Translations under genes and position numbers: made by a program | NCBI GenBank assembly: GCA_030831005.1 | Contig: JAURLW010000059.1 | Location: 1 to 13,338 of the forward strand | From: Bacteroidota bacterium | Lineage (GTDB): Bacteria > Bacteroidota > Bacteroidia > Chitinophagales > Chitinophagaceae | Length of the DNA stretch: 13,338 nucleotides | Reading direction: 5' to 3' | Notes under the pieces: generated by a model | Told to the model about the DNA's origin: nothing | The model's database searches: none | What the model saw: the letters and a program-made list of their open reading frames with translations, nothing else | In this document: one piece after another, positions 6,320 to 13,338 of the stretch | How positions within the stretch are numbered: the first letter of the stretch is position 1 | Layout of the letters: every line of letters begins with the position of its first letter

Positions 6320-6327
6320 CAAAGATA
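6320..6327 (-). promoter_or_regulatory. Candidate -7 box of guaB, leaderless arrangement
   Basis: The minus strand reads TATCTTTG, an exact TAnnTTTG match, with only CAC between it and the ATG at 6316. The -33 region has only a weak TGG, 19 nt upstream. A transcript from here would start at or next to the ATG. Confidence 0.5.
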
Positions 6328-6407
6328 AAACGACTTTTTTTTAAAACCATAAAGTCCTTCAAAAAAATAAGAAAAATGTTTAATTTCATAACCTAAAACT
6401 TTTAAAA

Positions 6408-8180
6408 ATGGGTAGAAAACTGTTTGATGTAGTTGCAAATCGCAAATCTAAAAATCCATCTTCTGTATTATTAGCTGCCAAAGTAGCTAATCAATGGCGC
6501 ACTTATGATGCCCAAGAAGTATGGGATACCGCTACTGCTTTGGCTTATAGCCTTCAGCAATTAGGTATTCAATATAAAAAAAGTGTAGACAATGTAGATA
6601 CCGTAGCTATTATCTCTAACAATAGACCAGAATGGGTAATAACAGATTTGGGCACACAAATGTCAGGCGGTGTGCTTACCCCTATTTATCCTACCGTAAG
6701 TGTTAATGAACTTGTCTATATTTTTAATGAAGCGCAAGTAAAAGTTCTTTTCATAGCCAATAAAGAACTCTATGAGCGCTTTTTACCTGCCTTTCAATTA
6801 GTACCAAGCTTACAACATATATTTTCCTTTGATGCTATTGAAGGTGTAAACCATTGGTCAAGTTTGATCAATAAAGAAAATCGCGTTAGCGCAGATGAAT
6901 TAGCTAAAATAGACGATGAAAGTTTAGCAACCATAATTTACACTTCGGGCACTACGGGCAATCCGAAAGGGGTAATGCTGAGTCATAAGAATATTGTTAG
7001 CAATATTGAAAACAGCATTCAATATTTTTCTTTTACCGACGGTATAGAAAAGAAAGCTTTAAGTTTTTTACCGCTCAATCATATTTTTGAGCGCATGTGT
7101 ACCTACCTCTATTTTGAAAAGGGTATTTCTATATACTATGCAGAAAGTATGGAGACCATAGGTGATAATTTAAAAGAAGTAAAACCTGTTGTATTTACAA
7201 CAGTACCAAGGCTTTTAGAGAAGGTATATGAAAAGATCTATAATAAGGGAATGGAATTAAAAGGCATCAAAAGGGCATTGTTTTTTTGGGCACTGCGCTT
7301 AGGAGATCAATTTGACCATAGAGAAAAAAAGTCATGGTGGTATAACGCTCAGTTAAATCTTGCTAATAAATTAATATTTAGTAAATGGAGAGAAGCATTA
7401 GGCGGTGAAGTGATAGCTATAGTAACAGGTTCTGCCGCTTGTCAAGAACGTCTCATACGCGTTTTTACAGCAGCTCGATTAACCATTATGGAAGGTTACG
7501 GACTTACAGAGACCTCTCCAGTAGTTTCAGTTAATACCTTTGAAAACTATGGAAGAAAATACGGAACTGTAGGGGTAGTCATTCCTTCGGTAGAAGTGAA
7601 ATTAGCTGAAGACAATGAAATCTTATGCAAAGGCCCTAATGTAATGATGGGCTATTATAAACAGCCTGCATTAACTGCAGAAGTAATAAAAGATGGTTGG
7701 TTTTATACTGGCGATATCGGCACCTTTGTTGAAAACAACACGATTCTTAAACTGACTGATCGTAAGAAGGAAATGTTTAAGACCTCAGGAGGAAAATATG
7801 TAGCCCCTCAAGTAATTGAAAACAAAATGAAAGAGTCTCCTTTTATTGAGCAAATTATGGTAATTGGTGCCGACAAGAAATTTATTAGTGCGCTAATTGT
7901 TCCTACCCTTGCTAATCTGAAAAATTATTTTGAAGATCATGATATTGCATGGCCAGCTTCTACGGCAGAATTGCTTAAACACGAGCGTGTTCATAAACTT
8001 ATGGACCAACAAATACATAAATTCAATGAGCATTTTAATCATACCGAGCAAATTAAGAAGTATGCCTTGCTCCCTAATGAATGGACTGTAGATACGGGAG
8101 AAATTACGCCTACATTAAAATTGAAAAGGAAAGTAATTATGGAGAAATATAGCCAAGAAATAGAGGCGCTTTATCAATAA
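6408..8180 (+). CDS. Long-chain fatty acid-CoA ligase (AMP-forming)
   Basis: A 590-residue member of the ANL adenylating superfamily, of the long-chain acyl-CoA synthetase (FAA/FadD15-like) type. It activates free fatty acids with ATP and CoA for degradation or lipid synthesis, probably at the inner face of the membrane. Motifs in order: the P-loop IIYTSGTTGNPKGVMLSHKN (176-195), FLPLNHIFER (220-229), VFTTVPRLLEKVYEK (262-276), MEGYGLTETSP (361-371), GWFYTGDIG (430-438), the hinge LTDRKKEMFKTSGGKYVAPQ (449-468), and a C-terminal TPTLKLKRK (568-576) that holds the expected catalytic Lys (K571 or K573). All key motifs are present and the length is normal. The ATG at 6408 follows an A/T-rich stretch without a G-rich ribosome-binding site. 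There are 85 bp to the divergent guaB; odhB follows after 86 bp without a convincing terminator. Chain-length preference cannot be read from the sequence. Confidence 0.92.
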   Translation: MGRKLFDVVANRKSKNPSSVLLAAKVANQWRTYDAQEVWDTATALAYSLQQLGIQYKKSVDNVDTVAIISNNRPEWVITDLGTQMSGGVLTPIYPTVSVNELVYIFNEAQVKVLFIANKELYERFLPAFQLVPSLQHIFSFDAIEGVNHWSSLINKENRVSADELAKIDDESLATIIYTSGTTGNPKGVMLSHKNIVSNIENSIQYFSFTDGIEKKALSFLPLNHIFERMCTYLYFEKGISIYYAESMETIGDNLKEVKPVVFTTVPRLLEKVYEKIYNKGMELKGIKRALFFWALRLGDQFDHREKKSWWYNAQLNLANKLIFSKWREALGGEVIAIVTGSAACQERLIRVFTAARLTIMEGYGLTETSPVVSVNTFENYGRKYGTVGVVIPSVEVKLAEDNEILCKGPNVMMGYYKQPALTAEVIKDGWFYTGDIGTFVENNTILKLTDRKKEMFKTSGGKYVAPQVIENKMKESPFIEQIMVIGADKKFISALIVPTLANLKNYFEDHDIAWPASTAELLKHERVHKLMDQQIHKFNEHFNHTEQIKKYALLPNEWTVDTGEITPTLKLKRKVIMEKYSQEIEALYQ

Positions 8181-8266
8181 TCTCCTTTATTAACAAAGAA
8201 TAAGTATATTTCTTTATAAATATTCCATAATCCTTTAGTAATTTAGCACCACTAATAAATCAAAAA

Positions 8267-9487
8267 ATGATTGAAATTAAAGTTCCAACAGTAGGTGAAT
8301 CTATTAACGAAGTAACCCTTGTAAAATGGCTGAAGCCAGAAGGCGCTTGGGTAGAACGTGATGAATTGTTATGTGAATTAGAGTCTGAAAAAGCAACCTT
8401 TGAATTAAATGCTGAGCAAGCGGGTATCTTGCATATTGTTGCTGCTGAAAATGCAACCCTAAACATTGGCGATCTAGCATGTAAAATCGATGAAACAGCA
8501 AGCAGACCTGCAAATGCAACACCTGCGGCAGAAGAAAAACCTGCAAAAGCAGCTATAAAGGAAGAGAAAAAAGAAGTGGCGCCTACTCCTGTACTTAATA
8601 AAGATGTAAAAGCTACACCAGTAGCTAATGCTATTATGGCTGACAAACAAGTAAAGGCTACTGATGTAGTAGGGTCTGGATCTTTAGGAAAAATAAAAAA
8701 ACAAGATGTATTAGATGCATTAGCTAACCCTGGCAAGAAAGTTGGCGCTGCTGCATTTAGCAGAAATGATCGTCCAGAAAAAATGAGTAATCTTCGTAAA
8801 ACAGTTTCTAGAAGATTAGTGGAAGCGAAAAACACAACGGCTATGTTGACCACCTTTAACGAGGTAGACATGACCAATATTATGGAGATTCGTAAGAAAT
8901 ATAAAGATACCTTCAAAGAATCGCATGGTGTTAACTTAGGATTTATGTCGTTTTTTACTAAAGCATGTTGCATCGCATTAGAAGAATGGCCTGCTGTAAA
9001 TGCTTATATAGATGGCGATCAAGTTATTTATCACGAATATTGTGATATTTCCATTGCTGTTTCAGCACCTAAAGGCTTAGTAGTTCCTGTTATACGTAAT
9101 GCGGAGAGTTTAGGCATGGCAGAAATTGAACAAGCGGTTGGTAATTTAGCTAAAAAAGCAAGAGAAAATAAATTGACTGTAGAAGAAATGACCGGAGGTA
9201 CGTTTACCATTACGAATGGTGGTGTGTTTGGTTCTCTAATGAGTACTCCTATTATCAATATACCTCAATCTGCTATTTTAGGAATGCATAAAATTCAAGA
9301 ACGCCCAATGGCGATTAATGGCAAAGTAGAGATTAGACCAATGATGTATTTAGCTTTGAGCTATGATCATCGTATAATTGATGGTAGAGAATCAGTTAGT
9401 TTTTTAGTTCGCGTAAAAGAACTTTTAGAAAATCCGGCTTCAATGCTTATTGGAAAAGATCCCGTTCAAGGATTATTAGAAATTTAA
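8267..9487 (+). CDS. odhB: 2-oxoglutarate dehydrogenase E2 (dihydrolipoyl succinyltransferase)
   Basis: The core of the TCA-cycle 2-oxoglutarate dehydrogenase complex, transferring succinyl from lipoyl to CoA. The 406 residues match the usual length for one lipoyl domain. The lipoyl domain (1-75) has the lipoylation site ESEKA with Lys42. An Ala/Pro/Lys/Glu-rich flexible linker (about 78-112) follows. A peripheral subunit-binding domain spans about 115-152, ending GKIKKQDVLDAL. The catalytic domain (about 170-406) has FTITNGGVFGSLMSTPIIN, PQSAILGMHKI and the active-site SYDHRIIDGRE with His368 and Asp372. The pattern GGVFGSLMSTPIIN is typical of SucB/OdhB and not of the pyruvate dehydrogenase E2. 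The E1 gene usually found beside it is absent here; the upstream neighbour is an acyl-CoA ligase gene. It ends 2 bp before a strong terminator. Confidence 0.94.
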   Translation: MIEIKVPTVGESINEVTLVKWLKPEGAWVERDELLCELESEKATFELNAEQAGILHIVAAENATLNIGDLACKIDETASRPANATPAAEEKPAKAAIKEEKKEVAPTPVLNKDVKATPVANAIMADKQVKATDVVGSGSLGKIKKQDVLDALANPGKKVGAAAFSRNDRPEKMSNLRKTVSRRLVEAKNTTAMLTTFNEVDMTNIMEIRKKYKDTFKESHGVNLGFMSFFTKACCIALEEWPAVNAYIDGDQVIYHEYCDISIAVSAPKGLVVPVIRNAESLGMAEIEQAVGNLAKKARENKLTVEEMTGGTFTITNGGVFGSLMSTPIINIPQSAILGMHKIQERPMAINGKVEIRPMMYLALSYDHRIIDGRESVSFLVRVKELLENPASMLIGKDPVQGLLEI

Positions 9488-9488
9488 T

Positions 9489-9512
9489 AAAAGCCCCAGT
9501 TTTGGGGCTTTT
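9489..9512. terminator. Bidirectional Rho-independent terminator after odhB
   Basis: A 10-bp stem AAAAGCCCCA (9489-9498) pairs with 9503-9512 across a 4-nt loop, with T-rich tails on both strands. It starts right after the odhB stop and directly abuts the stop codon (9513-9515) of the convergent transporter gene, so it serves both genes. Confidence 0.9.
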
Positions 9513-10355
9513 TTATTGCGCTATTTGAAAAATAATAAAAGCTATTAGAATAATAATGTTACCCAACCATTCTCTCCTACTTAGTTTATCTTTTAAAATA
9601 AAATAAGCTAAAAAAACCGTTGTAGGCTGTAAGAATAAATTATACAAAGTCACCTTATCTATAGGATAATATTTATAGGTATAACCTACCACTAAAACAC
9701 CAAATGTAGTTAATACCGCTATTAGATATAGGTTTTTATTAAGCTTGAAAAAATAATGTGGTGTATATTCTTTAGACGTAACAAAATAAAAAATTGTAGA
9801 CACTATCAAGATTATTAATTCAATCATAAAAGTACTAAGCTCCAACGGGGAAGATTGCAATGGATGAGCTAACAGAACATACCCTAAATTAAAGAATAAG
9901 GCGCTCCCTAATGCGTATAAAGTACCCTTAGATAATTTGGGGTTTACAATTTGAACAGCCAAACCTAAAACAGCTAGTAACAAACAAAATAAAGATATAC
10001 TAGTGAGGGTAATTCCGTAAATCAACACCATGAATACTTGTTGGAATAATACGCCAAGTAAGGAAATCATAGCAACATTAGTAAAAGCGATATGCTTAAA
10101 TGAAATAGCATAGCAAATTAAGCCAAAGGACAAAATTAATGCAATACCAACGATATGAAAATATGTAGTTAGTGAAATCGCCATTAAATCAATGGATCGA
10201 GTATATAACCAAATACCCGTTAATAGTGTAGTAAGTATGCTTCTCTTAGAAATAAACGCTAAGGTATTACTCGCAATGCTCTCTTTACGAACTAATATAT
10301 CTACACAAAAAAAACAGGCATTAATAAGGAGGATATAAATATATACAGGAAGCAT
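9513..10355 (-). CDS. EamA/DMT-type membrane transporter
   Basis: A 280-residue, very hydrophobic integral membrane protein. About ten membrane segments can be placed roughly at 3-20, 36-51, 62-83, 90-112, 117-137, 145-163, 173-193, 208-226, 235-254 and 264-278, the 5+5 topology of drug/metabolite transporters. The second-half pattern YNLFLQPTTVFLAYFIL followed by KDKLSRREWLG and a final hydrophobic helix matches the end of EamA repeats. The first EamA repeat is poorly conserved. These proteins export or exchange small metabolites, and the substrate cannot be inferred. The ATG at 10355 is preferred because it opens directly into the first helix and lies 18 bp after a TATATTTG box. It is divergent from the methyltransferase gene and ends at the shared terminator. 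Confidence 0.75.
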   Translation of the reverse strand: MLPVYIYILLINACFFCVDILVRKESIASNTLAFISKRSILTTLLTGIWLYTRSIDLMAISLTTYFHIVGIALILSFGLICYAISFKHIAFTNVAMISLLGVLFQQVFMVLIYGITLTSISLFCLLLAVLGLAVQIVNPKLSKGTLYALGSALFFNLGYVLLAHPLQSSPLELSTFMIELIILIVSTIFYFVTSKEYTPHYFFKLNKNLYLIAVLTTFGVLVVGYTYKYYPIDKVTLYNLFLQPTTVFLAYFILKDKLSRREWLGNIIILIAFIIFQIAQ

Positions 10356-10373
10356 TTTTATTGGTTAGAATTA

Positions 10374-10381
10374 CAAATATA
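10374..10381 (-). promoter_or_regulatory. Candidate -7 box of the EamA transporter gene
   Basis: The minus strand reads TATATTTG, an exact TAnnTTTG match, with 18 nt between it and the ATG at 10355. No TTG is seen at the proper -33 distance, so the call is tentative. Confidence 0.4.
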
Positions 10382-10421
10382 ATTTAGATAAATGAAATCT
10401 CTAAAGTAATTGTGTATTTCA

Positions 10422-10452
10422 TTGCAAGAATTCCATTTAAAAACTATATTTG
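10422..10452 (+). promoter_or_regulatory. Candidate Bacteroidota promoter of the RsmB-like gene
   Basis: A TTG at 10422-10424 is followed after 20 nt by TATATTTG (10445-10452), an exact TAnnTTTG match. The ATG at 10459 lies 7 nt past the box, about where transcription would start, so the mRNA would be leaderless or nearly so. Confidence 0.55.
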
Positions 10453-10458
10453 AAACCT

Positions 10459-11634
10459 ATGCATTTTATTTTATTTCATAGTGAGAAAATTATTAGCGCC
10501 TATAAAGGAGAATTACCTTTATCGCATACGCTAAGAAATTATACCAAACAACATAAACAATTAGGCAGTAAAGACCGCAAATCAATTGCACATTGTGTAT
10601 ATAGCTGGTATCGTTGTGCCAAGTTTATTAGCCATACTAAAAAAATTAGTTTTGAAGAGCAAATGTTTATTAGCTTATGGCTATGTAAAGTTGCACCCTT
10701 AGTGCATTTATTACCTGCTTATTTACAAGCCACATTTGAATTAGCTATTGACGAAAAAATAAAATTTGCAGTTCAAAATGATATCGAAATAAGCATTTCT
10801 ATTCCTGCTAACTTCAAAGCAATAGCCTTATCAGATAAAATCACTTACGACGCTTGGCTTCTCTCTTTGTTTCAACAACCACTTGTATTCATTCGTACTA
10901 TTGGACCTATAGAAACATGCACTAGCCTTTTATCGCAAGCACAAATCCCATTTGAAGTAATTGACACCCATTGTATAGCGGTTAATAATGCAAGTGCCAT
11001 AGATAGTATTATACCAAAAGATCAATATGTAATACAAGATTACTCTTCTCAAAAAACAGGTAATTATTTTGATCCCAAAAACGGTGAAAGTTGGTTGGAT
11101 AGTTGTTGTGGAGCAGGCGGCAAATCGCTCTTATTGGCCTCTAAGAAAAAACAAATAACGCATCATGTAATGGATGTAAGAGCAAGTAGTATGCACAACT
11201 TACAAGAACGTTTTAGAAATGCTAAATTAAAAGCACCCATTCCTATCATTGCAGATATTACGGATGCTATGTTGTTAAAGCAAAAGCTAGCAACCATGCG
11301 CTTCGATCATATTATTTGTGATGTACCATGTAGCGGTTCTGGAACTTGGGCTAGAACACCAGAGCAATTTTATTTTTTCAATACTAAAGAACTGAGTAGT
11401 TTTAATGCTAAGCAATTTATCATTGCCAACAACAGCTTAGCTTATTTAAAAGAAGGAGGAAGTTTAATATATATTACATGTTCTATTTTCAAATCAGAAA
11501 ACGAAGCAATAATTGAATCCTTGCTCCAACATAATCCTAAGATTACTTGCAAAGAGATGCATTTAATTAATGGCATTGAAAACAAAGCAGATTGTATGTT
11601 TATAGCCGTTTTAGAACGACCACTAGAGTTTTAA
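10459..11634 (+). CDS. RsmB/NOP-family RNA (cytosine-5) methyltransferase
   Basis: A 391-residue SAM-dependent enzyme of the RsmB/Nol1/Nop2/Sun family, which makes 5-methylcytosine in rRNA or tRNA. An N-terminal helical NusB-like region (about 1-120) precedes a linker with QDYSSQ (194-199). The Rossmann methyltransferase domain has the SAM loop LDSCCGAGGKS (213-223), the acidic VMDVRASS (237-244), motif IV CDVPCSGSGTW (287-297) with the resolving Cys291, and motif VI YITCSIFKSENE (338-349) with the nucleophilic Cys341. Both catalytic cysteines are present. The SAM loop has GAGGK in place of the usual APGGK, a small deviation. The frame is open to a TTG at 10450, but that TTG belongs to a promoter box, so the ATG at 10459 is chosen. 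The RNA target is not known. The 3' end overlaps the opposite protease gene by 12 bp. Confidence 0.88.
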   Translation: MHFILFHSEKIISAYKGELPLSHTLRNYTKQHKQLGSKDRKSIAHCVYSWYRCAKFISHTKKISFEEQMFISLWLCKVAPLVHLLPAYLQATFELAIDEKIKFAVQNDIEISISIPANFKAIALSDKITYDAWLLSLFQQPLVFIRTIGPIETCTSLLSQAQIPFEVIDTHCIAVNNASAIDSIIPKDQYVIQDYSSQKTGNYFDPKNGESWLDSCCGAGGKSLLLASKKKQITHHVMDVRASSMHNLQERFRNAKLKAPIPIIADITDAMLLKQKLATMRFDHIICDVPCSGSGTWARTPEQFYFFNTKELSSFNAKQFIIANNSLAYLKEGGSLIYITCSIFKSENEAIIESLLQHNPKITCKEMHLINGIENKADCMFIAVLERPLEF

Positions 11635-13293
11635 AAACGTATGTTTTTGATGCTGTCCTTCAATCACTACACTTAAAACATATACGCCCCTAGTAATACT
11701 TTCCGGCAAGTTAATACTTGCTTGGTTTGTTTGGTTAAAATTTAAACTACCCTTATAAACAAGCGCTCCATTCGACGCAAATAATTCAAATGGTACTGTA
11801 GCATTTAAATCAGTAGGCAAGGTAATTTTAATAAAATCAGTACATGGATTAGGCGTTATTTGAATTTGGGTTGGATACTCTTTTGCTGGCGGTAATACAA
11901 TACCTAAATTAGAAAGTACTTGAGCAAAATCTGGCACTCCATATCCCTGCTTATTGGTAGGCAATGCATATCGATGAGCGCTTTTACGAATCGCTTCTTT
12001 AATAGCAAATAAACTAGCATTAGGTGCTGCCTGCATAACACATGCTGTATAGGCTGCCAACTGAGGTGCTGCAAAGGATGTACCTATTGCAAAAAGCACA
12101 TTTCCTCTACTATATAATAATGCAGCTGGTGTACCCAACATACAAACATCTGGTTTTATAAGACCTGTATAATTAGGTCCCGGACTAGATGCCGGTCCGT
12201 CATTTTTAAAAGAGTCTACAGTACCCACTGTTAATGCGCTATCAGCATCACCAGGTGTCAATAAAAAATTCCAGTTATTACCGCCTTCGTTACCACTTGC
12301 AGCTACAGCTATCATTCCTTTAGCACTCGCTTTATTTACTGCTTTGGCAGCTAATGTAGTTTTTCCATCTAATAATGACTTTGGAAATATATAATAGGAT
12401 GGCGTATAAAATTCATTATATCCCAAAGACATGGTTGCAATATCCGCACCTATACTATCTGCACGTTCTAATGCAGCCAATAGATTATCCATTTCAATGA
12501 GTTGTTCGGAATTATTATCTTCTGTTCTATAAAGTGCATATTGTGCATGCGGAGCGGCCCCAATATATAAACCCGGTTCGTTACCGGCCATGGTAGAAAG
12601 GACATAGGTTCCATGATCTCCATTAGACGTTGGATCAGCATCTTTGCTAACAAAGTCAAATTGATCTAAAATTCTATTTTGTAGCAAGAGACTATCAAAA
12701 CCATTGTATAGATTAAAAAAACCAGCATCTAAAACAGCAATTAGTTTTCCTTGACCTTTAAAGCCAGCTGCATGCAACAGATGTCCATTAACTAAACTTG
12801 TTTGCTTGCTTGCTGCTCCATAGATACTAAGCGCATTAGTAGTTTTAAATAAATTACCTTTTGTTTGAACTTTATTTTTCTCTAGGGAATTTGTTTTTTT
12901 GGCATGCAATCCATTGGGATAATAGGCAATATAATCAACTTGCTGAATCCAATTCTTGGCATTCAAGAAGCCTATTTTAGAAGAATCGGAAAGTAATATG
13001 ACAATTTGATTAAACCACTTTGATTGGCTATGAAAAACACCTTGCGTCAATTGTAATACCGTATCTGTATATTTTGAATATACAGGCAAATCAGAGCTAT
13101 CAATAGCAATAGCAAAACGCAAACGACGATCTAAGGCACGCTGAGATAAGTAGGCAAGTGGTTGGCTGATTGAAAATGAAGTAGGCTTATTGGTAAATTG
13201 AACCCTAAAAGCGTATTGCTTATTTTGAGCAAATAAGTGAAAAGCACTAAACAAAAATAACAATAGTAAACTCCACTTTTTATTGAAAACCAT
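11623..13293 (-). CDS. Secreted subtilisin-like (S8) serine protease with T9SS sorting domain
   Basis: A 556-residue exported protease. The signal peptide (1-23, ending LFAQ) is followed by an N-terminal region (about 25-160) that begins YAFRVQFTNK and includes YLSQRALDRR (48-57). This pattern is common in Bacteroidota S8 proteins and probably acts as a propeptide or accessory domain. The S8 domain (about 165-460) has the complete triad Asp189 (AVLDAG), His227 (NGDHGTYV) and Ser406 (GTSFAAP), plus the oxyanion Asn335 (AASGNEGG). Residues 475-556 form the T9SS C-terminal sorting domain, with ITPNPCTDFIKI (479-490), a GVYVLSVVIEG strand and the final TFLKL. It should leave the cell through the type IX system and act outside or on the surface; the substrate is unknown. 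The ATG at 13293 gives a proper signal peptide. Its stop lies inside the methyltransferase gene, with no terminator between them. Confidence 0.93.
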   Translation of the reverse strand: MVFNKKWSLLLLFLFSAFHLFAQNKQYAFRVQFTNKPTSFSISQPLAYLSQRALDRRLRFAIAIDSSDLPVYSKYTDTVLQLTQGVFHSQSKWFNQIVILLSDSSKIGFLNAKNWIQQVDYIAYYPNGLHAKKTNSLEKNKVQTKGNLFKTTNALSIYGAASKQTSLVNGHLLHAAGFKGQGKLIAVLDAGFFNLYNGFDSLLLQNRILDQFDFVSKDADPTSNGDHGTYVLSTMAGNEPGLYIGAAPHAQYALYRTEDNNSEQLIEMDNLLAALERADSIGADIATMSLGYNEFYTPSYYIFPKSLLDGKTTLAAKAVNKASAKGMIAVAASGNEGGNNWNFLLTPGDADSALTVGTVDSFKNDGPASSPGPNYTGLIKPDVCMLGTPAALLYSRGNVLFAIGTSFAAPQLAAYTACVMQAAPNASLFAIKEAIRKSAHRYALPTNKQGYGVPDFAQVLSNLGIVLPPAKEYPTQIQITPNPCTDFIKITLPTDLNATVPFELFASNGALVYKGSLNFNQTNQASINLPESITRGVYVLSVVIEGQHQKHTFLKL

Positions 13294-13338
13294 CTTTAAT
13301 TGTTTTCGTAAGCTGCAATTTTCAAACTGTAACCTTTA

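Noticed and set aside
8195..8215. Possible hairpin between the acyl-CoA ligase gene and odhB
   Set aside because: The stem is almost purely A/T with a bulge and no GC core or clear T tract, unlike the three strong terminators of this window.
8239..8246. TAATTTAG upstream of odhB, and the same octamer at 121-128 (minus) upstream of dnaG, as -7 boxes
   Set aside because: Each has one mismatch in the most conserved part of TAnnTTTG and no TTG at a proper distance, so they are too weak to list as promoters.
8260..8973. 237-codon open frame on the minus strand over odhB
   Set aside because: It is antisense to the lipoyl and linker regions of a clear odhB; its Ser/Ala/Phe-rich composition is what the complement of Ala/Lys/Glu-rich coding sequence gives. 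The shorter antisense frames at 8304-8546 and 9031-9258 are rejected for the same reason.
10450..10458. TTG start adding three codons to the RsmB-like protein
   Set aside because: The TTG is the last three bases of a TATATTTG promoter box, so it would not be in the mRNA if that promoter is used.
12468..12659. 63-codon open frame on the minus strand within the S8 protease gene
   Set aside because: It is an alternative frame inside the catalytic domain of an intact protease gene, without recognisable features.
13294..13338. Search for a promoter or further gene at the right edge
   Set aside because: The minus strand has TACAGTTTG, which has one base too many for TAnnTTTG, and no -33 element can be fitted; nothing else is supported in these 45 bases.

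Overview
The window is AT-rich and its genes look like those of a Bacteroidota bacterium, probably near Chitinophagaceae (lineage inferred, not searched). Three things point there. Two proteins end in type IX secretion (T9SS) sorting domains. The promoter-like sites match the Bacteroidota form TTG-N18..20-TAnnTTTG instead of -35/-10 boxes, with no strong Shine-Dalgarno sequences. The gene families (PGI/PMI with the ENxKM...H-N-E signature, YraN ending in EDAFY, MbnP-family protein, YHYH protein) are common in this phylum.

Left part (1-1588): the 5' end of dnaG (minus, cut by the window edge), a 14-bp-stem terminator, a bifunctional phosphoglucose/phosphomannose isomerase gene (minus), and a divergent yraN-type gene (plus) separated from it by only 22 bp.

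Centre-left (about 1590-4782, plus): the most interesting block. A short in-frame remnant resembling the C-terminus of a Spy/CpxP-like periplasmic metal sensor overlaps, as ATGA, the start of an MbnP-family protein gene. That gene overlaps by 8 bp a MauG/MbnH-type dihaem cytochrome c peroxidase gene. A T9SS-exported YHYH-domain protein follows after 57 bp that contain a 14-bp palindrome. In characterised MbnP/MbnH pairs the dihaem enzyme converts a tryptophan of MbnP to kynurenine, which contributes to copper binding; the same chemistry here is an inference. The peroxidase has Leu where dihaem peroxidases usually have the inter-haem Trp (FWDG), and Tyr where classical peroxidases carry the distal Met ligand.

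Centre-right (4797-9512): housekeeping metabolism. guaB (IMP dehydrogenase, minus) is divergent from a long-chain acyl-CoA synthetase gene (plus). The latter is followed by odhB (2-oxoglutarate dehydrogenase E2), with no E1 gene beside it.

Right part (9513-13338): an EamA-type membrane transporter (minus), divergent from an RsmB/NOP-family RNA m5C methyltransferase (plus). The methyltransferase gene overlaps tail-to-tail by 12 bp with a secreted subtilisin-like protease carrying a T9SS sorting domain (minus).

Three strong factor-independent terminators (150-183, 4797-4826, 9489-9512) divide the window. Several TAnnTTTG boxes lie only 2-7 nt before the start codon, which suggests leaderless or nearly leaderless mRNAs. 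These boxes also correct two apparent TTG starts (guaB and the RsmB-like gene), where the TTG is the end of the promoter box. No tRNA, rRNA, CRISPR array or insertion sequence was seen, and no gene-free stretch exceeds 150 bp.
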